From B120-G9 sp034659895 (GTDB taxonomy: Bacteria > Zixibacteria > MSB-5A5 > GN15 > FEB-12), in the NCBI GenBank assembly GCA_034659895.1, contig JAYEIF010000132.1, positions 1 to 13,373 of the forward strand: DNA of 13,373 nt, in the 5' to 3' direction. Below the pieces are notes generated by a model. It saw only the letters and a program-made list of their open reading frames with translations, had not been told where the DNA came from and searched no databases. Made by a program: the position numbers and the translations under genes. The number at the start of each line of letters is the position of its first letter. Position 1 is the first letter of the stretch. This document shows, in pieces, positions 1 through 6,523 of this stretch.

Positions 1-84
1 CGCGTAGCAGCGGGGCTTGTCTCCGCTGTGTGTATAGAAACGGGCGACACAAGGCCGCCCGCTACGCGCCCGCCAAAGGCGGGG
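1..84. repeat. GC-rich palindromic intergenic element (REP/REPIN-like)
   Basis: Positions 1-8 (CGCGTAGC) are the exact reverse complement of 61-68 (GCTACGCG). Inside lie two hairpins: 9-15 pairs with 21-27 (one G-U) around loop CTTGT, and 41-46 pairs with 56-61. The reverse complement of 41-68 closely resembles 1-28, including the CTTGT core, so the element is two imperfect inverted copies around a short spacer (about 29-40). A third perfect hairpin follows directly: CCCGCC 69-74 with GGCGGG 78-83 around AAA. It is much more GC-rich than its surroundings. No T-run follows, so it is not an intrinsic terminator on this strand. Dispersed REP doublets have this architecture, but copy number cannot be judged from one window, and the element may continue left of position 1. 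Confidence 0.6.
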
Positions 85-267
85 AGATTGTGGTACATAA
101 TAACTAATTATTCAACAAGCCCTAATTTAAAGAGCCACACAAAATTAGCTAAATCAATCCAAATGCTGAAATAACGAGTAATTTTCTGCAGTTTGCATAT
201 TGCATCAATTACTAATAAAAGCTCTTCCTGTGCCGATAAATTAAGAAATAGTATGAGTATACTCTTC

Positions 268-273
268 AGGAGG
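268..273 (+). promoter_or_regulatory. Ribosome binding site for the GAF sensor gene
   Basis: A perfect AGGAGG lies 4 nt before the ATG at 278 and fixes that start. It is one of the few strong Shine-Dalgarno sequences in the window. The rest of 85-267 is AT-rich and shows no convincing promoter; a 10-bp perfect palindrome (GAGTATACTC, 255-264) sits just upstream of the site. Confidence 0.75.
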
Positions 274-277
274 ATTT

Positions 278-2197
278 ATGGAAAATCAGGCGATAAACTT
301 GGCAATCGCGCTGTTATTTCTTTCAGCGCTGATTATTGTATATCGATCAAAACACAGACTAATGGCGCGCAACGGTGATATCTATTACAATATCTCATCA
401 GGTCTCGGGATTATTGCTCTTGTAGCGGTAGCAAGATTATGTAACTACGTTGGATTTTTTACGGCTGTGCCGTTTTTATCAGAACCACTATTCTTCAAGC
501 TTGCCAGCTGGATAGCCATTATTACCGGTGTTGTTCTTATGGCGAGTGGTGTTTCAGGTTGGATGGAGATTGGCCGACACATTCGCGGAACTTCAGATTT
601 GAGAAATAATCGGGACGACTTGCTAAGGCAGATTGAACAATTGGCAACTGTTGAAAACCGAGTTAGTGTTATATTGAAGACGACACTCGAACATATCGTT
701 CAACGGTTTGAGATCAGTGAGGGGGCAGTGTTTATTCCCGAACGACAAAGCCGAAAGATGCGTTTTTTGAGCGGTGTCAACGCTCTGCAGATGGATGTCT
801 CGCACTTGCAACGAATTGATATTACTCCCGTAGATGTCAATAATTCCAATGCGAAAGAACAGCACCTGGACGAGAATATCAATTTGGATATTCCCTCCGG
901 TACTAATCCCCCAAGTGCTATCCTGCCAGTGCGGGTCAATAACAAATTAGCGGCTGTGGTTCTATTGTGGGCAGACAGTGCGAGCATTAGCAATGAAGAT
1001 ATGGCGGTTCTTAAACTTGCAATGGAAGTTGTTGGGCGTACCCTCGCAAACCGGAAACAGCAGATTGAAATAGAATATTTGAAAAACAGAAATAGCGAGA
1101 TTGACCGCTTGCGGAGTATAATTAATTTTGGAGGCAATTTTGATGACAACGTGGTCAAGATTGCGCACTCTCTGAAAGAGCTTTTCGGAACTGAGTATGT
1201 GTCTTTTACAGTAGCGTATTCCAGTCGGGACAGTAGTCGGTTTACGGTAGGGCAAAATGGAACTCTGCTCAGTGAAAAGGGGCTTGATACAGAATGGAAG
1301 CAGGAGATTTCCAAGACTAATTGGGATTCCAACAGCCCTCTCGTAGTCAATTCTAATATGAGCAACATCCCACAGTTTATACAAAACATTCTCAGCGGCA
1401 TCGGTATAAAGGAACTCGTTGTCATCCCATTACGAGAGGGAGGGCACACAATGGCAGTATTATTGCTTAGTCAGGTTAAAGAAACAGAAACTTCCTATCG
1501 CAATTTTGAGATTCTCAAAGGAATGACACCTATTTTCAATCGACTTGTCAGAGCTGAAATCAACCGATATGATGAAGAGCAATTTCTCCATCGCCATTCG
1601 CTAATTAACCACTTTATGAAAGATTGTACGAAAGAACCAAAAACTCAGCAACTCTATCAAGAGGCAGCGAATATCCTTCTCAGAGAATTAAGAACCTCCG
1701 TAGTAAGGATTTCTACTTTTGAAGGGAATGGTATATTTCTCAAATCAAGGGCTTTGTCTTTATCACATACTGCTCAGAATATAGTTCCGGATGACGGATA
1801 CATGATTATGTCATTGATGCCCTTTCATCGACTGGTACAGAATAACGGGCGCTTAATGATAATTGATCAGGAGAATTCTAACGGGCAGATGTCACAAGCT
1901 GAGGCGGAGCAAATGTACAACTCTGTTCTGAGGTCAGCTCTGCTCGTACCGATTATCGTCGGACAGAAAGTGAACGGTATTATATCACTTGCTGAAAGGC
2001 GAAAACGAGAACGGTTTCGTTATACATCAAGTGATATAATTTTTGTCTCTTCCATAGCGGCTACTCTGGCGCTTGCCATGTCTTCTGGTAAGTTGTCTGA
2101 GGTCGAACCGTATGAGAGGGAACAGACAGATAAAACGCCGACAATGTCAGATATGCGGAGACCAATCGAGTCATCTCTATCGGAGATAATCGGTTAG
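278..2197 (+). CDS. Membrane-anchored multi-GAF sensor protein without kinase domain
   Basis: The 639-residue protein begins with three hydrophobic segments (about residues 5-23, 42-67 and 73-96), then a charged, probably coiled-coil linker (about 100-130). Three GAF-like modules follow (about 125-258, 275-425 and 445-605), each ending in the typical strand of the type LLVPIIVGQKVNGIISL. GAF domains bind small ligands (cyclic nucleotides, haem, bilins, redox centres) or act in dimerisation; no ligand residues can be assigned here. There is no HisKA, HATPase, GGDEF, phosphodiesterase or helix-turn-helix region, so the protein senses but has no visible output. The start is fixed by AGGAGG at 268-273. 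The next gene downstream encodes a soluble GAF hybrid kinase, so the likely role is a membrane-bound input partner for it (inference). The tail after residue 605 is polar, and the reading frame stays open for 29 codons beyond the TAG stop. Confidence 0.8.
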   Translation: MENQAINLAIALLFLSALIIVYRSKHRLMARNGDIYYNISSGLGIIALVAVARLCNYVGFFTAVPFLSEPLFFKLASWIAIITGVVLMASGVSGWMEIGRHIRGTSDLRNNRDDLLRQIEQLATVENRVSVILKTTLEHIVQRFEISEGAVFIPERQSRKMRFLSGVNALQMDVSHLQRIDITPVDVNNSNAKEQHLDENINLDIPSGTNPPSAILPVRVNNKLAAVVLLWADSASISNEDMAVLKLAMEVVGRTLANRKQQIEIEYLKNRNSEIDRLRSIINFGGNFDDNVVKIAHSLKELFGTEYVSFTVAYSSRDSSRFTVGQNGTLLSEKGLDTEWKQEISKTNWDSNSPLVVNSNMSNIPQFIQNILSGIGIKELVVIPLREGGHTMAVLLLSQVKETETSYRNFEILKGMTPIFNRLVRAEINRYDEEQFLHRHSLINHFMKDCTKEPKTQQLYQEAANILLRELRTSVVRISTFEGNGIFLKSRALSLSHTAQNIVPDDGYMIMSLMPFHRLVQNNGRLMIIDQENSNGQMSQAEAEQMYNSVLRSALLVPIIVGQKVNGIISLAERRKRERFRYTSSDIIFVSSIAATLALAMSSGKLSEVEPYEREQTDKTPTMSDMRRPIESSLSEIIG

Positions 2198-2345
2198 ATT
2201 GAGATTATAGAGTTACAGCAGAACACGCTGGACAAAAACATAGATCGTAATCTTTCATTACTCGAACATAATTTGGATAGTCGGTAACATCAAGCTATGG
2301 AATGCGATAATAATGGGTGTTTAAGGGATTAAAGTTGGTATATAT

Positions 2346-4499
2346 ATGTCTGTCTCGAGCAAACTAATTCAAAAATACTATCAAGCAAGAGCCGGTAGCA
2401 AATTCGCAGGAATCGTTACCCAGATTGATGCGGCAGTTCAGACAATGGCTCGGATGATCGACGCCGATTTCGTGGCGGTATTTTATTATGAAAGAACCAC
2501 CAAGAAACTGATACCGATTTCATATCAATACGGTTACCACCTTTCGATTCGAAATCTCGGAGCTTTGGAAACTCTCTGGGCTAATGTAGACACTGATAGT
2601 TTGCCTGTTGATCCGGATATGTTTGACTTAACGAAGAAAAAACCTCGAGAAAGGTCGATTCGGGACCAGTTTGGAATCGATAATAGTTTCGCAAGTTGTT
2701 ATCGATATCCATACTATCTTGATGGAGAACTTCGTCTTATTTGCACTGCTTACTGGTATGAATGTCCTAATTCGATATCGTTAGAAGCTGTCCATTTTCT
2801 TAATCAGAACTGTAAAATAATTTCGGCTGCAATGGTTATTGCTGATGAGTTGGCTCTTGTAGAGAACTACTCTACACGGTTGTCGCAATTATTGCCTGTA
2901 TTTGAAGTGTCTTTAGGTAATCTACAGTATGATGAGCTTTTAGATGAGATAGCTAAACGCATAAATATCCTCATTCCGGAAGCTGAGATACTACTATTAC
3001 AGCGAGACAGCAGCGCTGAAGGTGATACATCTGGTATTTTTTCACTGAAGAATCATCTAAACTGCGATAGCCCCTCGGCTGAAGAAATTAATCTGCTTAC
3101 AGAGCGTGTTAAGCCATTGTTGTGGCCGGACTTGCCTGAGGATACTGTAAAATACCGTTGTAGAGATTTGAATCAGACAGAAGGATCGAGCTGGTCAGAT
3201 GCTGTTATGTTGGAGCTGGCTCCAGATGAAGATATCCAGTTTGTGGCAGTGATAACACCACCTGAGAATAGTAAGCTTAGCGCCAATGATCGTGAATTGT
3301 TATCGGTTTTTGCTGTTTTTGCTCAAACTGTTCTTCGTAATGTCCTTTTGGTAGAACGTTTGAAGAATACCAATCTGCTTTTGGAGGAATCATCACAACG
3401 ATTGACTGAAGTTGAAACTACCGCTGCATTGACCGATATGACTTCCGGTCTGGCACACAGTTTTAATAATATCTTTGGCGGCATTGTTGGACGTGTCCAG
3501 CTGATGAAACTGCGTACGCAGGATAATGCGCAAATTGTTGAATTGGAAAAAATAGAATCTATGGTAATGGAAGGAGCAGAGTCAGTTCGACGGATTCAAG
3601 AGTTTACTACTTGCGTTAAGCACAAAGAAATACAACCGATTAACCTTTGCCAATTATTGGACGTTTTAACAGAAAAAGGGAGAGCGACATGGCAGAAAGC
3701 AGCGGTAGATAAAGATATTGAAGTAGTTGTGAAATGTTTGCTCGATGACGCTGAAATTGCGGGCAACCATGATGATATTCTCATAGTGATAGATAAACTA
3801 ATTCATAACGCTGTGGAGTTTTCTCCTGAAGGTTCTGTTATAAATGTGGAAGTAGATGGAGCACAAGAACATATTACACTTACTGTCAGTGACGAAGGCC
3901 CCGGAATACCAAAGGAGTTGCGGGCTAAAGTATTTTATCCTTTCTATACAACTAAACAGGAACGGAGCGCCGGATTAGGGCTGGCTATTGTTTATGGTGT
4001 TGTTGGACGTCATGGAGGAAAGGTCAGGGTTGAATCTCGCGATAAGGGCGGAGCTGTATTTATCGTAACCTTCAATCGAGCCGAAGGTCAAATGCCCAAA
4101 ATTGCCCAGAAAGTTTCATCCGGTGAAAATCAAAAACACTTGCGGATTCTCATTGTTGATGATGATATGGAAATATGTGAAGTACTCAAGGATACCCTTT
4201 CGATAGATGGTTATTCCCCTGTGGTGTGTGCTGACGGGTATGCAGCTTTAGAAAAAATCGAGAAGCAAAAGTTTGATATGATGATTACCGATCTCGGTAT
4301 GCCGGGTATGTCAGGTCTTGATTTGGCGGGTACAGTGCATGAGCAGTTTCCGAATATGCCGATTGCGATGGTGACTGGCTGGGGGACACAGCTAAATGAA
4401 GACGAAATTGCGCTCAAGGGAATAAAGTCAGTTTTGTCAAAACCATTTCACTTAAATGATATAAAATTGCTGGTTGAGAACTTGACTGCTATTATCTGA
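2346..4499 (+). CDS. Hybrid sensor histidine kinase (GAF-GAF-HisKA-HATPase-REC)
   Basis: This 717-residue protein has no signal peptide or membrane segment and should be cytoplasmic. Two GAF-like regions (about residues 20-165 and 175-340) precede a short helix and a HisKA dimerisation domain with the H-box GLAHSFNNIFGG (phosphoacceptor His371). The ATPase domain shows the N-box (Asn488 in LIHNAVEFSPEG), the G1 box DEGPGIP (from Asp516) and the G2 box GLGLAIV (from Gly543). A C-terminal receiver domain has the acidic cluster Asp605-607, phosphoacceptor Asp649 in ITDLGMPGM, Thr677 and Lys699 in LSKPF, so it looks fully competent. It should autophosphorylate on His371 and pass phosphate to Asp649, or onward to an unseen phosphotransfer protein; no DNA-binding output is present. 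ATG 2346 is the first start after an in-frame stop at 2322, with only a weak ribosome binding site. It lies 148 nt after the GAF membrane protein, its probable partner. The residue after His371 is Ser instead of the usual acidic residue. Confidence 0.88.
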   Translation: MSVSSKLIQKYYQARAGSKFAGIVTQIDAAVQTMARMIDADFVAVFYYERTTKKLIPISYQYGYHLSIRNLGALETLWANVDTDSLPVDPDMFDLTKKKPRERSIRDQFGIDNSFASCYRYPYYLDGELRLICTAYWYECPNSISLEAVHFLNQNCKIISAAMVIADELALVENYSTRLSQLLPVFEVSLGNLQYDELLDEIAKRINILIPEAEILLLQRDSSAEGDTSGIFSLKNHLNCDSPSAEEINLLTERVKPLLWPDLPEDTVKYRCRDLNQTEGSSWSDAVMLELAPDEDIQFVAVITPPENSKLSANDRELLSVFAVFAQTVLRNVLLVERLKNTNLLLEESSQRLTEVETTAALTDMTSGLAHSFNNIFGGIVGRVQLMKLRTQDNAQIVELEKIESMVMEGAESVRRIQEFTTCVKHKEIQPINLCQLLDVLTEKGRATWQKAAVDKDIEVVVKCLLDDAEIAGNHDDILIVIDKLIHNAVEFSPEGSVINVEVDGAQEHITLTVSDEGPGIPKELRAKVFYPFYTTKQERSAGLGLAIVYGVVGRHGGKVRVESRDKGGAVFIVTFNRAEGQMPKIAQKVSSGENQKHLRILIVDDDMEICEVLKDTLSIDGYSPVVCADGYAALEKIEKQKFDMMITDLGMPGMSGLDLAGTVHEQFPNMPIAMVTGWGTQLNEDEIALKGIKSVLSKPFHLNDIKLLVENLTAII

Positions 4500-4534
4500 C
4501 AAGAATTTAATTTTACATTCCACCAAGAAATCTA

Positions 4535-4562
4535 TTGCCTTTTCCCCAAAATCTCATATATT
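4535..4562 (+). promoter_or_regulatory. Candidate sigma-70-type promoter of the riboflavin operon
   Basis: TTGCCT (4535-4540, 4 of 6 matches to TTGACA) and TATATT (4557-4562, 5 of 6 to TATAAT) are separated by 16 nt. Transcription would begin near 4569-4571, right at the 5' base of the FMN aptamer, which is where a riboswitch transcript should start. The position supports the call more than the hexamers alone. No terminator is visible between the kinase gene stop (4499) and this site. Confidence 0.5.
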
Positions 4563-4572
4563 TGTTCTTGAT

Positions 4573-4690
4573 AATCTTCGGGGTGAGGTGAAATTCCTCG
4601 ATCGGCGGTGATAGTCCGTGAGCCAAGAGTGTTCTTGGCTGAGCTTGTGAAATTCAGGTGCCGACGGTAAAGTCCGGATGAGAGAAGATT
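4573..4690 (+). promoter_or_regulatory. FMN riboswitch aptamer (RFN element)
   Basis: The conserved RFN blocks appear in order: CTTCGGGGTGAGGTGAAATT, then ATCGGCGGTGATAGTCCG, then GTGAAATTC, GCCGACGGTAAAGTC and CGGATGAGAGAAGAT. The closing helix P1 is AATCTT 4573-4578 with AAGATT 4685-4690. P2 is GAGG 4585-4588 with CCTC 4596-4599. The variable arm is a strong hairpin, GCCAAGA 4622-4628 with TCTTGGC 4633-4639. This RNA class binds flavin mononucleotide and represses riboflavin genes. It stands directly before ribD, the first gene of a full riboflavin operon, so negative feedback by FMN on the whole unit is expected. Confidence 0.97.
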
Positions 4691-4752
4691 GTAACAGCAA
4701 TAGTGAACGTGTACTGGTAGATATTATCAGGGTAGAGTTTCCTGTTATTGTT

Positions 4753-4781
4753 TCCCCGAAGAGAACTTTGGGGATTTTTTT
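4753..4781 (+). terminator. Riboswitch-controlled intrinsic terminator (expression platform)
   Basis: TCCCCGAAG (4753-4761) pairs with CTTTGGGGA (4766-4774), a 9-bp stem with one G-U pair and a 4-nt loop AGAA, followed by seven T residues (4775-4781). The T-run ends directly against the ribD ATG at 4782. Positions 4575-4583 (TCTTCGGGG), in the 5' strand of aptamer P1 and just beyond it, are exactly complementary to 4754-4762. The antiterminator and the FMN-bound aptamer are therefore mutually exclusive: with FMN the terminator forms, without FMN the 5' arm is captured and transcription continues. The pairing is seen in sequence; the switching model is inference consistent with known RFN leaders. 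Confidence 0.92.
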
Positions 4782-5885
4782 ATGGCTACGCGGAAAGACC
4801 GCGAGTATATGTCGCTGGTTCTCAATCTGGCTGAAAAAGGTCGGTATCATACATCGCCCAACCCAATGGTGGGAGCGGTGATAGTCAAAGGAAACAGAAA
4901 AATAAGCACTGGCTATCACCGACAGGTCGGGGGAGATCACGCCGAAGTAGCTGCTTTCAAAAATGCTACTAGATCGGTTCGAGGTGCTACTCTTTATGTT
5001 AATCTCGAGCCGTGTTGTTATACTGGTCGCACTGGCCCATGCACTAAAGCTATTATCAAAGCTGGTATCAAACGAGTAGTCGTAGCATCAAGAGACCCTA
5101 ATCCACGCGTAAATGGGAAAGGATTGAAAGAACTTCGGGAAGCAGGTATCAGTGTTGATACCGGATTAATGCGGAGCGAAGCAATCCGCCTGAATGAATC
5201 TTATTTTGCCAATTATCGCAATAAGCGACCTTTTGTTGTATTGAAAATGGCTCAGTCGCTTGACGGTCGCATAGCTACCAACAACGGCGATTCAAATTGG
5301 ATATCCAGTGCGCCATCTCTAAAAATGGTTCATCAGCTCAGAGCAGAATACGATGGTGTTGTTGTGGGTATGGGGACTGCCATAGCAGACAATCCCTCAC
5401 TGACAGTTAGACACGTTAAAGGAAACAATCCTTATCGCATTGTTCTGACATCTTCAATGAAATTCCCTCGCAATTGTCATCTGTTGAAAGACAACAAAGA
5501 CTATAAAACAATTATTGCTGGTCCTAAAAAATCCGCAGATGGATTTGTTAAGACAAAACAAGGGGAAAACCTTATTTTCTGGCACATTAGGAAAAAGAGC
5601 AATGGTCAACTCGATATTGCTGATCTTGTGCAAAAGGCTGGCAACTTTGGTCTGAGATCGCTTCTTGTTGAAGGAGGTCAACAGGTTGCCACTGAATTCC
5701 TGAGAGCGAATCTTGTGGACAAGCTTATTCTTGTTCTGGCTCCGATGTTGTTGGGAAAAGGAATTAACGCTGTTGGAAATTTGAAGATACCGCGGATTGC
5801 TGATGCTTTCTCGTTTGAAAAGTATGAATTCTCTCCTCTTGGAAAGGATTGTGTGTTTATAGGATACCCACGAAGGAGTAGATAG
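4782..5885 (+). CDS. ribD: Bifunctional riboflavin biosynthesis deaminase/reductase RibD
   Basis: RibD deaminates the pyrimidine made by GTP cyclohydrolase II and then reduces its ribosyl side chain with NADPH, the second and third steps of the GTP branch of riboflavin synthesis, in the cytoplasm. The 367-residue length is normal. The N-terminal deaminase domain (about 1-145) has SPNPMVG (Asn27), His46, the HAE motif (zinc ligand His53, catalytic Glu55) and EPCCYTGRTGPC with zinc ligands Cys78 and Cys87. The reductase domain (about 148-367) starts at RPFVVLKMAQSLDGRIA and includes LLVEGG and the LAPMLLGKG motif. The start MATRKDREYM aligns with family N-termini, so ATG 4782 is favoured although it touches the terminator T-run and has no Shine-Dalgarno beyond GGGGA in the terminator stem. 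The residue after the CC pair is Tyr80 where His is usual. Confidence 0.97.
   Translation: MATRKDREYMSLVLNLAEKGRYHTSPNPMVGAVIVKGNRKISTGYHRQVGGDHAEVAAFKNATRSVRGATLYVNLEPCCYTGRTGPCTKAIIKAGIKRVVVASRDPNPRVNGKGLKELREAGISVDTGLMRSEAIRLNESYFANYRNKRPFVVLKMAQSLDGRIATNNGDSNWISSAPSLKMVHQLRAEYDGVVVGMGTAIADNPSLTVRHVKGNNPYRIVLTSSMKFPRNCHLLKDNKDYKTIIAGPKKSADGFVKTKQGENLIFWHIRKKSNGQLDIADLVQKAGNFGLRSLLVEGGQQVATEFLRANLVDKLILVLAPMLLGKGINAVGNLKIPRIADAFSFEKYEFSPLGKDCVFIGYPRRSR
5873..5878 (+). promoter_or_regulatory. Ribosome binding site fixing the TTG start of ribE
   Basis: AAGGAG lies 9 nt before TTG 5888, inside the last codons of ribD. It supports initiation at a non-ATG codon; the protein then begins MFTGLIE, the near-invariant N-terminus of riboflavin synthase. 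Confidence 0.8.
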
Positions 5886-5887
5886 CT

Positions 5888-6523
5888 TTGTTTACTGGAC
5901 TAATAGAAGATGTAGGTAAGATTGTTGAAATACATTCACGCGGGAATTACGATGTGCTGACTATCACATCCTGTCTGGCTGATGAGCACATGTCAGTTGG
6001 AGATTCAATAGCATGTGATGGTGCGTGCCTGACTGTTACTGACATCAAAGCAGGAACATTTACTGTGGAAGCTTCACAGGAGACAATAGCAAAAACTACT
6101 ATCAATACATATCAGATAGGCTCATCTCTCAATCTTGAGCGCGCTCTCAAAGTTGGTTCTCGGTTAGGCGGTCACTTTGTCACTGGGCATATAGACTGCA
6201 CGGGTATAATTGAAACAGTCCGTTCGATAGGTGAATCACTCGAAATTTCTATTACCTACGACCGTTCATTTGATAACCTGATAATCGAAAAAGGTTCAAT
6301 TGCAATAAATGGTATATCACTTACGGTCAACGAAACTGGACATGGGAATTTTTCCGTTAATCTGATTCCTCACACTGCAAAAGCGACTACCGTGAAGCAA
6401 TGGAAGACGAAAGATATAGTAAATCTTGAGTTCGATATGATTGGCAAGTACATTTTGAAAATAAATCAATCTTCGAAAAATAATATTTTAACAAAGGATA
6501 AGCTCTTTGAGAGTGGATGGTGA
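5888..6523 (+). CDS. ribE: Riboflavin synthase, alpha chain
   Basis: This enzyme converts two molecules of 6,7-dimethyl-8-ribityllumazine into riboflavin plus the pyrimidine precursor, the last step of the pathway. The 211-residue protein shows the internal duplication typical of the family: barrel 1 (about 1-95) with MFTGLIEDVG and GDSIACDGACLTV, and barrel 2 (about 96-190) with GGHFVTGHID and KGSIAINGISLTVNE. A lysine- and asparagine-rich tail of about 20 residues follows. The start codon is TTG, chosen because the family N-terminus MFTGLIE begins exactly there and AAGGAG is well spaced upstream. It lies 2 nt after ribD and its end overlaps the likely ribBA start, so translation is probably coupled. 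The gene is called ribE in many genomes and ribC in E. coli. Confidence 0.97.
   Translation: MFTGLIEDVGKIVEIHSRGNYDVLTITSCLADEHMSVGDSIACDGACLTVTDIKAGTFTVEASQETIAKTTINTYQIGSSLNLERALKVGSRLGGHFVTGHIDCTGIIETVRSIGESLEISITYDRSFDNLIIEKGSIAINGISLTVNETGHGNFSVNLIPHTAKATTVKQWKTKDIVNLEFDMIGKYILKINQSSKNNILTKDKLFESGW

Noticed and set aside
69..83. CCCGCC-AAA-GGCGGG hairpin as a terminator of a gene left of the window
   Set aside because: No T-run follows on the + strand, and it adjoins a palindromic repeat that explains it better.
255..264. 10-bp perfect palindrome GAGTATACTC before the GAF sensor gene, including a TATACT -10-like hexamer
   Set aside because: No matching -35 box, and a start there would leave almost no leader. 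A single 10-bp palindrome in AT-rich DNA is weak evidence for an operator.
193..378. Small + strand frame before and into the GAF sensor gene
   Set aside because: It overlaps the well-supported start with AGGAGG in another frame, and its protein looks random.
700..1449. Long open frame (249 codons) on the - strand
   Set aside because: It lies wholly inside the GAF sensor gene; its translation is rich in Ser, Arg and Cys with no recognisable domain, and no ribosome binding site is seen. It is an antisense shadow.
4678..4881. Small + strand frame across the riboswitch linker and ribD start
   Set aside because: It covers the terminator and runs out of frame through ribD; the RNA structure explains this DNA better.
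4554..4940. - strand frame across the FMN riboswitch
   Set aside because: Its course is set by conserved aptamer bases and the ribD sequence; the protein resembles no family.
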